In this document: piece after piece, positions 36,690 through 44,241 of the stretch
Layout of the letters: every line of letters starts with the position of its first letter
Numbering within the stretch: the stretch's first letter is position 1
From: Streptococcus sp. k-402
GTDB taxonomy: Bacteria; Bacillota; Bacilli; Lactobacillales; Streptococcaceae
Direction: 5' to 3'
DNA: 64,000 nt
NCBI RefSeq assembly: GCF_013277515.1
Contig: NZ_VMNB01000003.1
Span: 78,437 to 142,436 of the forward strand
Notes under the pieces: generated by a model
What the model was told of the DNA's origin: nothing
The model's database searches: none
What the model saw: the letters and a program-made list of their open reading frames with translations, nothing else
Translations under genes and position numbers: made by a program

Positions 36690-39600
36690 ATGAGAAGAGA
36701 AGAAGTTTTACGAAATCACTGGTTTTTTAGCCAAGAGATGGGGAAGGAAGAGGCCTTGGCGTTGGATTTTCAGAGGGGAAATTGGCAGGCCATTCAAGTG
36801 CCACATGACTGGAGTATTTACAATGATTTTGACCAGTATTCGCCAGCGCAAAATGAGGGTGGCCAGTTAAACGGGGGTCAGGCTTGGTATCGGACACAGT
36901 TTTACTTGGAAGAAGATGCCAGTCTTGTTTCGGTGCGTTTGCTCTTTGATGGGGTTTACATGAATGCCCAAGTCTATATCAACGGGCAAGTGCTGGGCTA
37001 TTATCCCAATGGCTATACACCCTTTTCTTATGATATCACCCCTTATCTAAGAAACGATGGGACAGCCAACCAGCTTGCGGTTTTTGTGGAAAATCAGCAA
37101 CCTAGCAGTCGTTGGTACTCTGGTAGCGGTATTTACCGAGAAGTAAAATTGTTGATGACAGATTCGGTGCATCTGGATTTATATGGGATTAAGATAGCAA
37201 GTCCCAAGCTCAAGGAACAAAGAGATGGATGGGTGGAAACTCAGCTTACAAGTAAGGTTTCAAATGACGGACCTCAGTCCGTGTCGGCGTATTTGGAGCA
37301 GAGTGTCTGGTATGATGGACAACAGCTGTCAGACTGGCAGGCGACAGACTCTCTAGTGATTGAGTCTGGGGACAAATATTCTTTCCAACAAGCCGTATCA
37401 ATTTTCCAACCTTTGCTTTGGGATATTGATCACCCTCACCTTTACCAATTGAAGACTCGCCTTTACAAAAATGGCATTTTGGTTGATGAAGAAGAGGAGA
37501 CCTTTGGTTACCGCTATATGGATTGGCAAGCGGATAAGGGCTTCTTTCTAAATGGTCGCTGGTTGAAGATTCATGGGGTTTGTTTGCACCATGACTACGG
37601 AGCGCTGGGAGCTGTGGAAAACAGGTCCGCTGCTGAGAGACGATTGCGCCAGATGAAGGAAATGGGCGTCAATGCTATTCGAATTACCCATAATCCAGCC
37701 AGTAGTATTTTGCTGGATCTAGCTACCAAAATGGGCCTACTCATCCAAGAAGAAGCCTTTGATACCTGGTATGGAGGCAAGAAAGAATATGACTATGGTC
37801 GGTTTTTTGAGGAAGAAGCGACTCATCCAGAAGCGAAAGCAGGCGATTTCTGGTCAGATTACGATTTGCGTACTATGATTGAGCGTGGCAAGAACAATCC
37901 AGCCGTCTTTATGTGGTCCTTGGGAAATGAAGTCAGCGAAGCAAATGGCGATGCTCATTCATTGAAGACTATCAAACGTTTGCTAGGAAGAGTCAAAGAA
38001 GTGGATGATAGCCGTTTTGTGACCATGGGAATGGACCAGTTCCGCTTTGGAGATGGATCTGGAGGCCATGAAAAGATTGCTGATTTGTTGGATGTGGTGG
38101 GCTTGAATTACTCGGAAGACAATATTGATGGGATTCGCAAAAGACATCCCAAGTGGCGACTTTACGGGTCTGAAACCTCATCGGCTACAAGGACGCGTGA
38201 CAGCTATTTTCGTCCAGATAAGGAATGGGTTGGGGATAATCGCCGCGTGCGGAATTTTGAACAGTCAGACTATGGCAATGATCGGGTTCCTTGGGGGAAG
38301 ACAGCGACGGCTTCTTGGATAGCAGATAGAAATCGGCTAGACTATGCGGGTCAGTTTATCTGGACAGGAGTGGACTATATCGGTGAACCGACTCCTTGGC
38401 ACAATCAAAATGACACGCCTGTAAAGAGTTCCTATTTTGGGATCGTGGATACGGCAGGGACTCCTAAAAATGACTATTATCTCTATCAAAGTCAGTGGTT
38501 GGACCTAGATCAGCTTCCCATGGTTCATATCCTGCCCCACTGGAATTGGGAAATCCACAAGAGTTATCAACAAGTTGTGGATAAGTATGGGGGTATCCCT
38601 GTTCGAGTGTATTCAAATGCCCGTTCTGTAGAGCTATTTCTAAATGGAAAATCCAAAGGCAGGAAGACTTTTCAGGAAAAATGGACTTCAGATGGTAGAA
38701 AATACCAAGAGGGAGAAGGTTATGACCAGCTCTATCTTGAATGGAGTTTGCCCTATCAACCGGGAGAATTGCATGCTGTAGCCTATGACCGTCAAGGTCA
38801 GCTTGTGGCAGAAGATAGGGTGGTGACTGCAGGTAAGCCAGCCAAAATCGGATTACATGCCGAGAAAACAAAACTGGAGCCAGATGGGCAAGACCTCCTC
38901 TATCTCTATTTTGATGTATTGGACAAGGATGGAAATTGGGTTCCGACTGCTTCCAATCAGCTTCATTTTGAAATTGAAGGCCCTGCTCGCATTGTGGGTG
39001 TGGATAATGGCAGGCAGGCCAGTCGTGAACGTTACAAGGCTCAGAAAAATGGTTGTTTTAAGAGGAAAGCCTTTCATGGCAGAGGTGTCCTCTTAGTTCA
39101 GAGCTTGGAGCAGGCAGGCCAAGTCAGAGTAAAGGCCAGTGCCAGAGGACTAGAGCCAGCAAGTTTTGATCTCTTAGTGGGAGAGGCTTTTGATTGCCAG
39201 CCAGTGAAAAATCAGCGCTTGTTTGAGATTCGAGTGGACAAGCAGGCAGGATTACAAGAAGGGGATTCCCCAGCCATTGGACTTTATCCACAAACTGTGG
39301 ATAACCCTGTGAACAAAGTGGGGAATAGTGAAGTGATTTGGGAGACGAGTGGTAGTGCCCACGCCATTATTAAGCAGGGAGTGCTTCATTGCTTGTCTGC
39401 AGGGGACTTGGTTATTAGTGCTATTTATCAAGGGAAAACCTATCAAACTCATTTGCAGGTTGCAGAAAATACCTCACTAGGGCAGGCAGTTTCTGTACGA
39501 TCTCTTCGCTTATATACAGATAAGGGTACTTATCCACAGCTGCCATCTTCAGTCTTGGTGGACTATGAGTCTGGTAGTGCAAAAGGAGTCAAGGTTGTTT

Positions 39601-40478
39601 GGGAGGAGATTCCTGAAGAAGATTTGGCAAGATTTCATGAGTTTACGGTATCTGGCCAGCTAGAGGGACTGGATTTAAAGGCTTCGGCTCAGGTTTGTGT
39701 TCAAGGGATTTGCGCTATTGAGCCTGAAAGGGTTTGGACGCTTGTCAAGGAAGCCCCACATTTACCAGACCGAGTCAAGCTAGTCTTATCAGATGGCAGA
39801 CGAGATACGGCCAAGGTGACTTGGGATGAACTAGATCCTCAAATCTATGCTCAGGTAGGAGAATGTATTCTTACAGGACAGGTAGCGGGCTGTGAATTGC
39901 CAGCAACAGTCACCATTCATGTGACAGATGCTAGTGTAGATGGGGAAGTCATTTCCAATCAATGGACAGGGTCCAATCTGCCTCTGGTCTTTGCTTCCCA
40001 CTCAGAGCCGAATCACCCAGCCTCATATCTCAATGACAAGGTCATTGCTCGGAAGAAATCGACAGCCAATACTTGGATTGCTAAGTCAGATCAAGCCAGC
40101 GTGGGTATTCTTTTTGGAGACGCAGGCATTTTGAAACCGCGATTTGTGGATAATGTGACCTTGTATTATGTTGAAAATCAAAACTATGTGGCGGTGAATC
40201 CTACCCATATTGATTATTATGTAGGGAATGAGCCTAGCTTGCCTCGGACTCCCAATCATTTGGATAAGGATTCCCTGCTCAAGCAAGAGGAGAATTGGCG
40301 CCCTGTATCAGCTGTCCGAAAAGTTTCAAGCGACAAGGATGAAGAGCTTCATTTTGAATTTGATAAGGTAGAGACTTATTCCCTTCGTCTTCGATTTGAA
40401 GGATTGGCAAGCCCTCTAGCGTTAACAGAATTGCAAGTACATGCCAAAAAAGTGAAGAAAAGTGTAGATAGGAAATAG
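36690..40478 (+). CDS. GH2 beta-galactosidase-type glycosidase (apparently intracellular)
   Basis: A 1262-residue family 2 glycoside hydrolase. It has the N-terminal sugar-binding domain (IQVPHDWSIYNDF, WYRTQFYL, VYINGQVLGYYPNGYTPF), an Ig-like domain and the TIM barrel with acid/base E414 (SLGNEVSE) and nucleophile E495 (LYGSETSS). It also has Ig/Big_4-like modules and a C-terminal module resembling the one in the surface enzyme BgaA. No signal peptide or LPxTG is visible, so it should act on imported sugars. The next gene (GH29 fucosidase) starts one base after its stop. Beta-galactosidase is the likely activity; the family also holds other exo-glycosidases. Confidence 0.85.
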   Translation: MRREEVLRNHWFFSQEMGKEEALALDFQRGNWQAIQVPHDWSIYNDFDQYSPAQNEGGQLNGGQAWYRTQFYLEEDASLVSVRLLFDGVYMNAQVYINGQVLGYYPNGYTPFSYDITPYLRNDGTANQLAVFVENQQPSSRWYSGSGIYREVKLLMTDSVHLDLYGIKIASPKLKEQRDGWVETQLTSKVSNDGPQSVSAYLEQSVWYDGQQLSDWQATDSLVIESGDKYSFQQAVSIFQPLLWDIDHPHLYQLKTRLYKNGILVDEEEETFGYRYMDWQADKGFFLNGRWLKIHGVCLHHDYGALGAVENRSAAERRLRQMKEMGVNAIRITHNPASSILLDLATKMGLLIQEEAFDTWYGGKKEYDYGRFFEEEATHPEAKAGDFWSDYDLRTMIERGKNNPAVFMWSLGNEVSEANGDAHSLKTIKRLLGRVKEVDDSRFVTMGMDQFRFGDGSGGHEKIADLLDVVGLNYSEDNIDGIRKRHPKWRLYGSETSSATRTRDSYFRPDKEWVGDNRRVRNFEQSDYGNDRVPWGKTATASWIADRNRLDYAGQFIWTGVDYIGEPTPWHNQNDTPVKSSYFGIVDTAGTPKNDYYLYQSQWLDLDQLPMVHILPHWNWEIHKSYQQVVDKYGGIPVRVYSNARSVELFLNGKSKGRKTFQEKWTSDGRKYQEGEGYDQLYLEWSLPYQPGELHAVAYDRQGQLVAEDRVVTAGKPAKIGLHAEKTKLEPDGQDLLYLYFDVLDKDGNWVPTASNQLHFEIEGPARIVGVDNGRQASRERYKAQKNGCFKRKAFHGRGVLLVQSLEQAGQVRVKASARGLEPASFDLLVGEAFDCQPVKNQRLFEIRVDKQAGLQEGDSPAIGLYPQTVDNPVNKVGNSEVIWETSGSAHAIIKQGVLHCLSAGDLVISAIYQGKTYQTHLQVAENTSLGQAVSVRSLRLYTDKGTYPQLPSSVLVDYESGSAKGVKVVWEEIPEEDLARFHEFTVSGQLEGLDLKASAQVCVQGICAIEPERVWTLVKEAPHLPDRVKLVLSDGRRDTAKVTWDELDPQIYAQVGECILTGQVAGCELPATVTIHVTDASVDGEVISNQWTGSNLPLVFASHSEPNHPASYLNDKVIARKKSTANTWIAKSDQASVGILFGDAGILKPRFVDNVTLYYVENQNYVAVNPTHIDYYVGNEPSLPRTPNHLDKDSLLKQEENWRPVSAVRKVSSDKDEELHFEFDKVETYSLRLRFEGLASPLALTELQVHAKKVKKSVDRK

Positions 40479-40479
40479 T

Positions 40480-42168
40480 ATGGTAAGAGAAATAAAACCG
40501 CATGGCCCTTTGCCTAGTCAGGCCCAGCTAGCTTATTTAGAGGATGAACTAGCAGCCTTTATCCATTTTGGCCCCAATACCTTTTATGATCAGGAATGGG
40601 GGACAGGTCAGGAGGATCCTGAACGCTTTAATCCGACACAGTTAGACGCGCGTGAGTGGGTTCGCGTACTCAAGGAAACGGGCTTTAAGAAGTTGATTTT
40701 GGTGGTCAAGCACCACGACGGCTTTGTCCTCTATCCGACAGCTCACACAGATTATTCGGTCAAGGCCAGTCCTTGGAGGAATGGAGAAGGGGACTTGCTC
40801 CTTGAAGTATCCCAAGCTGCCACAGAGTTTGATATGGATATGGGGGTCTACCTATCACCCTGGGATGCCCGCAGTCCTCTCTATCATGTGGAGCGAGAGG
40901 CGGACTATAATGCCTATTATCTGGCTCAGCTGCAGGAAATCTTATCAAATCCTGCTTATGGTAATGCAGGAAAATTTGCTGAGGTCTGGATGGATGGTGC
41001 CAGAGGAGAGGGTGCTCAAAAGGTCAATTATGAATTTGAAAAATGGTTTGAAACCATTCGTGAACTGCAGGGCGATTGCTTAATTTTTTCAACAGAAGGC
41101 ACCAGTATACGCTGGATTGGCAATGAACGAGGGTATGCAGGTGATCCCCTGTGGCAAAAGGTGAATCCTGACAAACTAGGAACAGAAGCAGAGCTGGACT
41201 ATCTTCAGCACGGAGATCCCTCGGGCACGATTTTTTCAATCGGTGAGGCAGATGTTTCTATCCGGCCGGGCTGGTTTTACCATGAGGATCAGGATCCTAA
41301 GTCTCTTGAGGAGTTGGTCGAAATCTACTTTCACTCGGTGGGGAGGGGCACACCTCTCTTACTCAATATTCCGCCGAATCAAGATGGGCTCTTTGATGCA
41401 AAGGATATTGAACGCCTCTATGAATTTGCGGCCTATCGCAATGAGCTCTATAAAGAAGATTTGGCTCTGGGAGCTAAGGTATCTGGTCCTGCTCTTTCCG
41501 TAGACTTTGCCTGTCACCACTTGACAGACGGCCTTGAGACCAGCTCTTGGGCAAGCGACGTAGGCTTGCCAATCCAGTTAGAATTCGACTTAGGGTCACC
41601 TAAAACTTTTGATGTCATTGAGTTAAGAGAAGATTTGAAGCTAGGGCAACGAATCGCTGCTTTTCATGTGCAAGTAGAGGTGGACGGCGTCTGGCAGGAA
41701 TTTGGTAGGGGCTTTACAATTGGTCATAAACGCCTCTTGCGAGGTTCGCTAGTAGAGGCACAGAAGGTGCGCGTGATGATTACAGACTCACAGGATTTAC
41801 CTGTATTGACCAAGATTTCACTCTATAAAACTCCTAGCTTATCAAAAAAAGAAGTTGTTCAGGGACTAGCATTGGCAGAAAAAAGCCTAGCTGTAGCAAA
41901 GGGAGAGACTCTTCATTTTAGGATTGAACGTAGCGAAAGTAATATTCCTTTGGAAGCTAAGATTTCGATTCAACCGGGGACAGGTGTCCATGGTGTCGCC
42001 TATCAGGACGATATTCAAGTCCTTCAATTCCAAGCAGGGGAAATCAAAAAAGATTTGACCATACCAACCCTGTATTTTGCTGCTGATAAGACTTTAGATT
42101 TTTATCTAAATCTGACTGTTGATGGACAACTGATTGATCAAGCTCATATTTTAGTTGAAACGAGATAA
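40480..42168 (+). CDS. GH29 alpha-L-fucosidase (intracellular)
   Basis: A 562-residue retaining fucosidase. Family 29 features are FIHFGPNTFYDQEWG near the N-terminus, VVKHHDGFVLYPT, the nucleophile aspartate at about residue 172 in EVWMDGARGEG, and GTPLLLNIPPNQDGL. A discoidin-like carbohydrate-binding module follows (about 345-455) and then a beta-rich tail. The architecture resembles subfamily B enzymes specific for alpha-1,3/1,4-fucose in Lewis structures; that is inference. There is no signal peptide. It starts one base after the GH2 stop, so the two are translationally coupled. Confidence 0.87.
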   Translation: MVREIKPHGPLPSQAQLAYLEDELAAFIHFGPNTFYDQEWGTGQEDPERFNPTQLDAREWVRVLKETGFKKLILVVKHHDGFVLYPTAHTDYSVKASPWRNGEGDLLLEVSQAATEFDMDMGVYLSPWDARSPLYHVEREADYNAYYLAQLQEILSNPAYGNAGKFAEVWMDGARGEGAQKVNYEFEKWFETIRELQGDCLIFSTEGTSIRWIGNERGYAGDPLWQKVNPDKLGTEAELDYLQHGDPSGTIFSIGEADVSIRPGWFYHEDQDPKSLEELVEIYFHSVGRGTPLLLNIPPNQDGLFDAKDIERLYEFAAYRNELYKEDLALGAKVSGPALSVDFACHHLTDGLETSSWASDVGLPIQLEFDLGSPKTFDVIELREDLKLGQRIAAFHVQVEVDGVWQEFGRGFTIGHKRLLRGSLVEAQKVRVMITDSQDLPVLTKISLYKTPSLSKKEVVQGLALAEKSLAVAKGETLHFRIERSESNIPLEAKISIQPGTGVHGVAYQDDIQVLQFQAGEIKKDLTIPTLYFAADKTLDFYLNLTVDGQLIDQAHILVETR

Positions 42169-42215
42169 AATATCTTTATAATTCATTTCTTTTCCGAATA
42201 AATAGATAGTAGCAG

Positions 42216-42253
42216 TAAATCTAGCAAACCTAGATTTAAAACTGTGGTATAAT
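42216..42253 (+). promoter_or_regulatory. Hairpin and extended -10 promoter upstream of rpn
   Basis: TAAATCTAG, loop CAAAC, CTAGATTTA (42216-42238) is a perfect 9-bp stem without a T-run. It is followed by TGGTATAAT (-10 TATAAT at 42248-42253). The palindrome occupies the -35 region, so it may be an operator. Confidence 0.5.
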
Positions 42254-42268
42254 AAAAGGAGGAAAAGG

Positions 42269-43147
42269 ATGATTCTAAGACATCCGGGCATTAGCCCAAC
42301 CAACGACTTGGTTGCTAAGAAGATTTTTAGTAACCCAGAAATCACTTGTCAATTTATTCGCGATATGCTGGATTTACCAGCCAAAAATGTGATCATTTTG
42401 GAGGGAAGCAATATTCATGTCTTGCCTTCCCTCCCCTACTCGGCCCAGGATTTCTATACCAGTATAGATGTTTTAGCGGAGTTAGATAATGGAACCCAAG
42501 TAATCATTGAAATTCAAGTTCATCATCAGAATTTTTTCATCAATCGCCTATGGGCTTATCTGTGCAGTCAGATCAATCAAAATCTTGAAAAAATTCGCCA
42601 ACGCGAAGGTGATACTCACCAGAGCTATAAACACATTGCACCAGTCTATGCCATCGCCATTGTGGATAGCAACTACTTCCAAGATGATTCTGCCTTTCAC
42701 AGTTTTAGTATGCGAGAGGATACGACAGGTGAGGTTTTAACTATTACCAATAACGGACAAGAAAACCATCTGGTCAAGATGGCATTCTTGGAATTAAAAA
42801 AATATAGAGAAACCAGCAAGGATAGCGTTCGCAAGCCATGGTTGGAGTTTTTCGGGAACAAGCCCTTTACTCAACAACCTGAGCGAGCTATCAGCCAAGC
42901 AGATCAACTGCTAGACTACAAGAGCTGGTCCGAGGAGGACAGGAAGATGTTTAGTCAACTACGTATGCGAGAAGAACAAGCTTTGTTAGCACAGGACTAT
43001 GCCTTGGAAACAGCTAGGGAGGAAGGGAAATTTTTTGCCTTCCTAGATATGGTTCGTCAAGGTCTTCTGACTTCGGAGGTTGCGAGTCAGCAACTGGGTA
43101 TGTCAGTCGCGGAGTTTGAAGCGTTGCTGAAAGACCATCATAAATAA
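42269..43147 (+). CDS. Rpn-family PD-(D/E)XK nuclease (putative transposase-like)
   Basis: A 292-residue protein of the Rpn / PD-(D/E)XK nuclease transposase family, formerly called recombination-promoting nuclease. The N-terminal PTNDLVAKKIFSN and the nuclease core SIDVLAELDNGTQVIIEIQ (acidic residues and ExQ) are clear. A helical C-terminal part ends in FLDMVRQGLLTSEVASQQLGMSVAEFEALL. Members cut DNA in vitro and are linked to recombination and phage defence. The start follows AGGAGGAAAAGG. The distal half is repeated downstream at 43150-43536. No terminal inverted repeats are evident, so it is not a recognisable insertion sequence. Confidence 0.85.
   Translation: MILRHPGISPTNDLVAKKIFSNPEITCQFIRDMLDLPAKNVIILEGSNIHVLPSLPYSAQDFYTSIDVLAELDNGTQVIIEIQVHHQNFFINRLWAYLCSQINQNLEKIRQREGDTHQSYKHIAPVYAIAIVDSNYFQDDSAFHSFSMREDTTGEVLTITNNGQENHLVKMAFLELKKYRETSKDSVRKPWLEFFGNKPFTQQPERAISQADQLLDYKSWSEEDRKMFSQLRMREEQALLAQDYALETAREEGKFFAFLDMVRQGLLTSEVASQQLGMSVAEFEALLKDHHK
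42947..43147 (+). other. Possible internal translation unit of rpn (small C-terminal protein)
   Basis: An in-frame ATG at 42947 is preceded by GAGGAGGACAGGAAG, an excellent ribosome site inside the rpn reading frame. It would give a 66-residue C-terminal protein. Other Rpn genes are known to make such small C-terminal products from internal starts, which bind and inhibit the full-length nuclease. The same site and start are preserved in the downstream partial copy. Not proven from sequence. Confidence 0.45.
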
Positions 43148-43149
43148 GA

Positions 43150-43536
43150 CCTAAAAAATACAGAGAAATCAGCAAAGACGAGGTTCGCAAGCCGTGGTTA
43201 GAGTTTTTCGGGAATAAACCCTTTACTCAGGAACCCGAGCGAGCCATCAGCTAAGCAGACCAACTGCTAGACTACAAGAGCTGGTCTGAGGAGGACAGGA
43301 AGATGTTTAGTCAACTACGTATGCGAGAAGAACAAGCTTTACTAGCTCATGACTATGCCTTGGAAACAGCTAGGGCAGAAGGTCTTGAACAAGGACGAGC
43401 GGAAGGCCTTGAACAGGGACTGGAGCGTGGGAAACTCTTTGCCTTCCTGGATATGGTCCGTCAAGGTCTTCTGACTTCCGAGGTTGCCAGCCAGCAATTA
43501 GGTATGACCGTCGCCGAGTTTGAGGAATTACTATAA
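43150..43536 (+). pseudogene. Partial duplicate of rpn (3' half), with in-frame stop
   Basis: The frame matches the rpn C-terminal half from KKYREISKDEVRKPWLEFFGN onwards but has a TAA at 43252-43254 (after ERAIS) and no N-terminal nuclease core. From ATG 43303, with GAGGAGGACAGGAAG before it, 77 residues remain open. This part holds an insert absent from the first copy (AEGLEQGRAEGLEQGLERG). It could be a mere remnant, or a surviving small Rpn-type protein. Confidence 0.75.
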
Positions 43537-43551
43537 TATAGGAACAGATGA

Positions 43552-43585
43552 CATGTTGCCAAAATGAGGTAGCATGTTTTATTTT
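43552..43585 (+). terminator. Terminator after the rpn region
   Basis: CATGTTGCC, loop, GGTAGCATG (9 bp with two G-U pairs), then TTTTATTTT. Confidence 0.7.
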
Positions 43586-43654
43586 AGCTTTAGTTGTTAG
43601 TTGCAACAGGCAGACCAGCCAGAGAATGCTAATACTTTTAGGTCGTAATTAGGA

Positions 43655-43726
43655 TGTGGGAGTCAGTCATATTTCTACGGTGAGGCGACTCTGGCGTGTT
43701 TAGCCTTTGAATTTTAAGAGAATAGT
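43655..43726 (-). repeat. Decayed BOX fragment (boxA/boxB remnants)
   Basis: TACGGTGAGGCGACTCTGG matches the inverted boxA core (consensus near CGGTAAGGCGACGCTGACG) with a few changes, and GAGTCAGTCAT on its left resembles inverted boxB. The rest of 43587-44080 is AT-rich non-coding sequence in which I see only the hairpin at 43777-43814. Confidence 0.5.
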
Positions 43727-43776
43727 GCATATGAGAGATAGGGTCTGGTTTTGTCGGGCTCTGCTAGAAAGCTATC

Positions 43777-43814
43777 AGAGAATCTGGGCATTTAACTGAC
43801 AGGTTCTCTTTTTT
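43777..43814 (+). terminator. Hairpin with T-run in the rpn-adhesin spacer
   Basis: AGAGAATCTG, loop, CAGGTTCTCT followed by TTTTTT. It would insulate the downstream adhesin gene from read-through. Confidence 0.65.
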
Positions 43815-44080
43815 GGAAGAAAAAAAGCTAAAAACCTAAAAATTTTTGTATATTTATTTTACGAATGTTTTGTTTAAAAATAGTAGAATAGTTCCTTTTA
43901 GGTATCAAAGTTATCTGCTTTTCAAAATAAAAAGATTTTATCCAAATTCATTTCCGAATTTCAGGTTTTAATACAATATAATAACATGAAGAAAATCAAA
44001 ATATTTTCCTGATTTTGAAGTTAAAAAATTCATAATTTTGGTTATAAAAACGAACAAATTGTGAAAATTGTCTGAAAATG

Positions 44081-44144
44081 TTTTTTTTTTTTTGCGAATT
44101 TGATAAGCATTTAGTTTGCATATATATCACTTATCATGTACAAT
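44081..44144 (+). promoter_or_regulatory. T13 tract and promoter of the giant adhesin gene
   Basis: Thirteen T residues (44081-44093) lie 21 nt upstream of a likely promoter, TTTGCA (44115-44120), 18 nt, TACAAT (44139-44144). The tract is in the position of an UP element and is long enough to slip in replication. Confidence 0.5.
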
Positions 44145-44160
44145 GAAGAAGTAAAGTATC

Positions 44161-44200
44161 ACATGCAAAACCTCGTCCATGGCGAGGAATCTTTGCATGT
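44161..44200 (+). promoter_or_regulatory. Nested hairpin in the leader of the giant adhesin mRNA
   Basis: ACATGCAAA (44161-44169) pairs perfectly with TTTGCATGT (44192-44200). Inside it CCTCG pairs with CGAGG around TCCATGG. The structure begins about 10 nt after the predicted transcription start and ends about 25 nt before the ribosome site. No U-run follows. Confidence 0.65.
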
Positions 44201-44241
44201 AGATATGGACATAAAAAATATTTTTAAGGAGAACACAATAA

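Noticed and set aside
42269..43536. Insertion sequence or transposon
   Set aside because: Rpn proteins are often labelled transposases, but I see no terminal inverted repeats or target duplications around the gene.
43587..44080. Hidden gene in the rpn-adhesin spacer
   Set aside because: No frame of useful length with a ribosome site on either strand; only a decayed BOX fragment and a hairpin are supported.
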